Assembly (NCBI GenBank): GCA_947448105.1
Contig: CANFNE010000125.1
Location: 1 to 7,413, forward strand
DNA length: 7,413 bases
Direction: 5' to 3'
Origin: Burkholderiales bacterium
GTDB lineage: Bacteria > Pseudomonadota > Gammaproteobacteria > Burkholderiales > Burkholderiaceae_C
In this document: positions 6,076 through 7,413 of the stretch, piece after piece
How the letters are laid out: each line of letters starts with the position of its first letter
How positions within the stretch are numbered: the stretch's first letter is position 1
Translations under genes and position numbers: made by a program
Notes under the pieces: generated by a model
Told to the model about the DNA's origin: nothing
The model's database searches: none
What the model saw: only the letters and a program-made list of their open reading frames with translations

Positions 6076-6905
6076 TGTTCTGTTTCCTTTTTTGCTACAT
6101 CTTGCCTGCGCTGTCCGGCCACGACCGGACTGGCACTGCGCACGGGTTTGGCCTTCCAGGCGGCGCCTAGCAGGCGCGCGCCCCGCACTTTCTTTACCGC
6201 CACCAACATATAGGCCGCGCCAAAAATCGGCCACCAGCGGGCGCCCAATCGGTCCAGCCAGGCAAAGCGCTGCAGCCAGCCCACGCTGCCCACCGCCGGG
6301 GCGTAGCAGCCGTAGCGCACCACTTCCACTTCAAAGCCCAGCAGGCGCAGCCAATCGCGCAGGCGCCACACGCCCAAAAACGCGTCCTGCTGCGGCAAAT
6401 AATCGGGCCCCATAAAGCGCCCCAGACCGAGCACGCGCCACACGCGCTGGCGCGCGCTGCGCAGCGCCCACAGGCTCGTCGGGTTCAGGCCGCAAATGAC
6501 CACCCGGCCTTCGGCCACCAACACGCGCTCGACCTCGCGCAGCGTCTCGTGCGCGTTGCTCAGTTCCAGGGTGTGGGGAAGAACCACCAGGTCCAGGCTG
6601 GCGGCAGGGAAAGGCAGGGCGTCGAAGTCGGTGACAAAGGCCAGGCGCACGTCTGGCGTGACCGTCTGAGCACCCATGGCTGGATCTGGGCCTTGCACCG
6701 CTGCGGGCATTTCCTGGGTGGCGAGCCAGCGGTGCGGCATGCGGTTATGCTGCAGGCCCGCCAGCGTCGGCAATCCCAGTTGCAGCGCGTGGTAGCCAAA
6801 CATATCGGCCACGGCACGGTCCATCTGCGTACGTTCCCAGTCCAGCAGGTAGCGCCCCGGCGGCGTCTGTAGCCACTCTTGCAAACCTATAATTTGATCG
6901 CTCAT
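6072..6905 (-). CDS. YafS-like SAM-dependent methyltransferase (class I fold), substrate unknown
   Basis: A 277-residue cytoplasmic protein recognised as a Methyltransf_11-type enzyme from the second half of its fold: DFDALPFPAASLDLVVLPHTLE (about 93-114) followed by LREVERVLVAEGRVVICGLNP (about 122-142). The opening MSDQIIGLQEWLQTPPGRYLLDWE is the typical start of the proteobacterial family next to gloB and rnhA (E. coli YafS occupies that place). A clear glycine-rich motif I is not visible where expected (residues about 40-60, LGLPTLAGLQHNRMPHRWLA), so SAM binding is inferred from the family. The C-terminal part (about 205-260) is rich in Trp and Leu and may be peripheral to the membrane; the last 30 residues are basic and probably disordered. 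The ATG at 6905 is preferred to an in-frame TTG at 6938, which lies within the likely promoter. It heads an operon with rnhA and overlaps the gloB start codon. Confidence 0.87.
   Translation of the reverse strand: MSDQIIGLQEWLQTPPGRYLLDWERTQMDRAVADMFGYHALQLGLPTLAGLQHNRMPHRWLATQEMPAAVQGPDPAMGAQTVTPDVRLAFVTDFDALPFPAASLDLVVLPHTLELSNAHETLREVERVLVAEGRVVICGLNPTSLWALRSARQRVWRVLGLGRFMGPDYLPQQDAFLGVWRLRDWLRLLGFEVEVVRYGCYAPAVGSVGWLQRFAWLDRLGARWWPIFGAAYMLVAVKKVRGARLLGAAWKAKPVRSASPVVAGQRRQDVAKKETEQ
6083..6090 (-). promoter_or_regulatory. rnhA: Ribosome-binding site fixing the GTG start of rnhA
   Basis: On the minus strand AAAGGAAA lies inside the last codons of the upstream methyltransferase gene, with AGGA nine bases before the GTG at 6075. 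It is the clearest Shine-Dalgarno in the window and decides the rnhA start. Confidence 0.8.
6888..6893 (+). promoter_or_regulatory. gloB: Candidate -10 box for gloB inside the methyltransferase gene
   Basis: A perfect TATAAT lies at 6888-6893, ten bases before the gloB ATG at 6904. Transcription from it would start near 6900, leaving a leader of only about four bases. No good -35 is present at the usual distance and no Shine-Dalgarno precedes the ATG, so the gloB message may be near-leaderless. The box lies within codons 4-6 of the opposite-strand methyltransferase. Confidence 0.5.
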
Positions 6906-7413
6906 GAAGTTAATACCGCTGCCCGCATTTACTGACAATTACATCTGGATGCTGCACGACGGGCAAGCCGCCTGGGTGGTAGATCCGGGCGACGCCGCGC
7001 CGGTTTTGCAAGCCCTGGCCGCGCACAGCCTCAAGCTCCAAGGCATTCTAGTCACCCACCACCACCCGGACCACACCGGCGGCGTGGCCGAGTTGCGCAA
7101 CGCCACGGGCGCCGCCGTCTTTGGCCCCTACCGCGAGAACATGCCCGAACCGCTGCGCCGCATGGCCCAGGACGAAACAGTCGAGGTGCTGGGCTTGAGT
7201 TTTCGGGTGATTGAAGTGCCGGGCCACACCTCCGGACACATTGCCTATTACTGCGCGGCCATGGACGGCGCGCCCGTGCTATTTTGTGGCGACACCTTGT
7301 TCAGCGGCGGCTGTGGCCGTTTGTTTGAAGGCACACCGGCGCAAATGCAGGCCTCGCTGGAAACCCTGGCCGCCCTGCCCGGCGGCACCCGGGTGTGCTG
7401 CACCCACGAATAC
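6904..7413 (+). CDS. gloB: Hydroxyacylglutathione hydrolase (glyoxalase II), N-terminal part, cut by the right edge
   Basis: Glyoxalase II hydrolyses S-D-lactoylglutathione to D-lactate and glutathione, the second step of methylglyoxal detoxification in the cytoplasm. The 170 visible residues, of about 255-260 in the family, run off the window without a stop. The opening MKLIPLPAFTDNYIWML is the classic GloB start. The metallo-beta-lactamase metal ligands are all present: H52, H54, D56 and H57 in THHHPDHTGG, H108 in PGHTSGHIAYY, D130 in FCGDTLFSGGCGRLFEG and H168 in the terminal THEY. The substrate-binding HAGH C-terminal domain lies outside. The ATG at 6904 shares the palindrome CATG with the divergent methyltransferase start, and no Shine-Dalgarno is seen; a TATAAT ten bases upstream suggests a very short leader. 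Confidence 0.95.
   Translation, partial: MKLIPLPAFTDNYIWMLHDGQAAWVVDPGDAAPVLQALAAHSLKLQGILVTHHHPDHTGGVAELRNATGAAVFGPYRENMPEPLRRMAQDETVEVLGLSFRVIEVPGHTSGHIAYYCAAMDGAPVLFCGDTLFSGGCGRLFEGTPAQMQASLETLAALPGGTRVCCTHEY
6910..6938 (-). promoter_or_regulatory. Candidate promoter for the methyltransferase-rnhA operon inside gloB
   Basis: On the minus strand TTGTCA (6938-6933) and TATTAA (6915-6910) are separated by exactly 17 bases, a good sigma-70 arrangement. Transcription would start around 6903-6905, at the methyltransferase ATG itself, again predicting a leaderless or nearly leaderless mRNA. The hexamers fall in codons 3-12 of gloB, and the -35 overlaps an in-frame TTG that would otherwise extend the methyltransferase by 11 residues. 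Confidence 0.5.

Noticed and set aside
6905..6938. TTG start adding 11 residues to the methyltransferase
   Set aside because: MSDQIIGLQEW is the family opening, and the TTG sits in the probable -35 box.

Overview
The window is high-G+C DNA that reads as an ordinary stretch of betaproteobacterial chromosome, most likely Burkholderiales/Comamonadaceae (Rhodoferax- or Polaromonas-like). That placement is an inference from the style of the MoaA N-terminus, the GloB and methyltransferase openings and the gene order; no rRNA or other taxonomic marker is present. Every protein has normal codon texture, and I see no insertion sequence, phage gene, tRNA, CRISPR array or other sign of recent transfer. 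No gene-free stretch exceeds 300 bases; the longest are 851-974 and 2321-2450.

Layout, left to right. (1) The C-terminal part of a membrane H+-pumping pyrophosphatase (hppA, +) enters from the left edge and ends at 850, followed by a long hairpin. (2) A LuxR/NarL-type response regulator (+, 975-1607) faces a small, soluble, degenerate histidine-kinase-like protein (-, 2320-1604). The two genes end tail to tail and share a TTAA, so that each stop codon is a TAA on opposite strands. (3) A divergent 130-bp gap leads into a compact molybdenum-cofactor operon, moaA-mobA-moeA (+, 2451-5599), with a 6-nt gap and then an ATGA overlap. (4) Convergent to moeA is a two-gene operon on the minus strand: a YafS-like methyltransferase (6905-6072) and rnhA (6075-5623), coupled by a GTGA overlap. 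(5) Divergent from the methyltransferase, gloB (glyoxalase II, +) starts at 6904 and runs off the right edge. The two ATGs share the palindrome CATG, so each gene's promoter must lie inside the other gene.

How the genes work together: MoaA starts pterin synthesis from GTP, MoeA inserts molybdenum and MobA attaches GMP to make the bis-MGD form, so this operon supplies part of the Moco pathway; moaC, moaD, moaE and mogA are not in the window. gloB, the methyltransferase and rnhA form a block that is also adjacent in E. coli. The regulator/kinase-like pair has no obvious target other than its neighbours.

Most of the window is housekeeping. The two items most worth a second look are the kinase-like protein, which keeps a candidate phospho-histidine but has lost the ATP-binding boxes (possible phosphotransferase), and the start-on-start gloB/methyltransferase junction with near-leaderless promoters.
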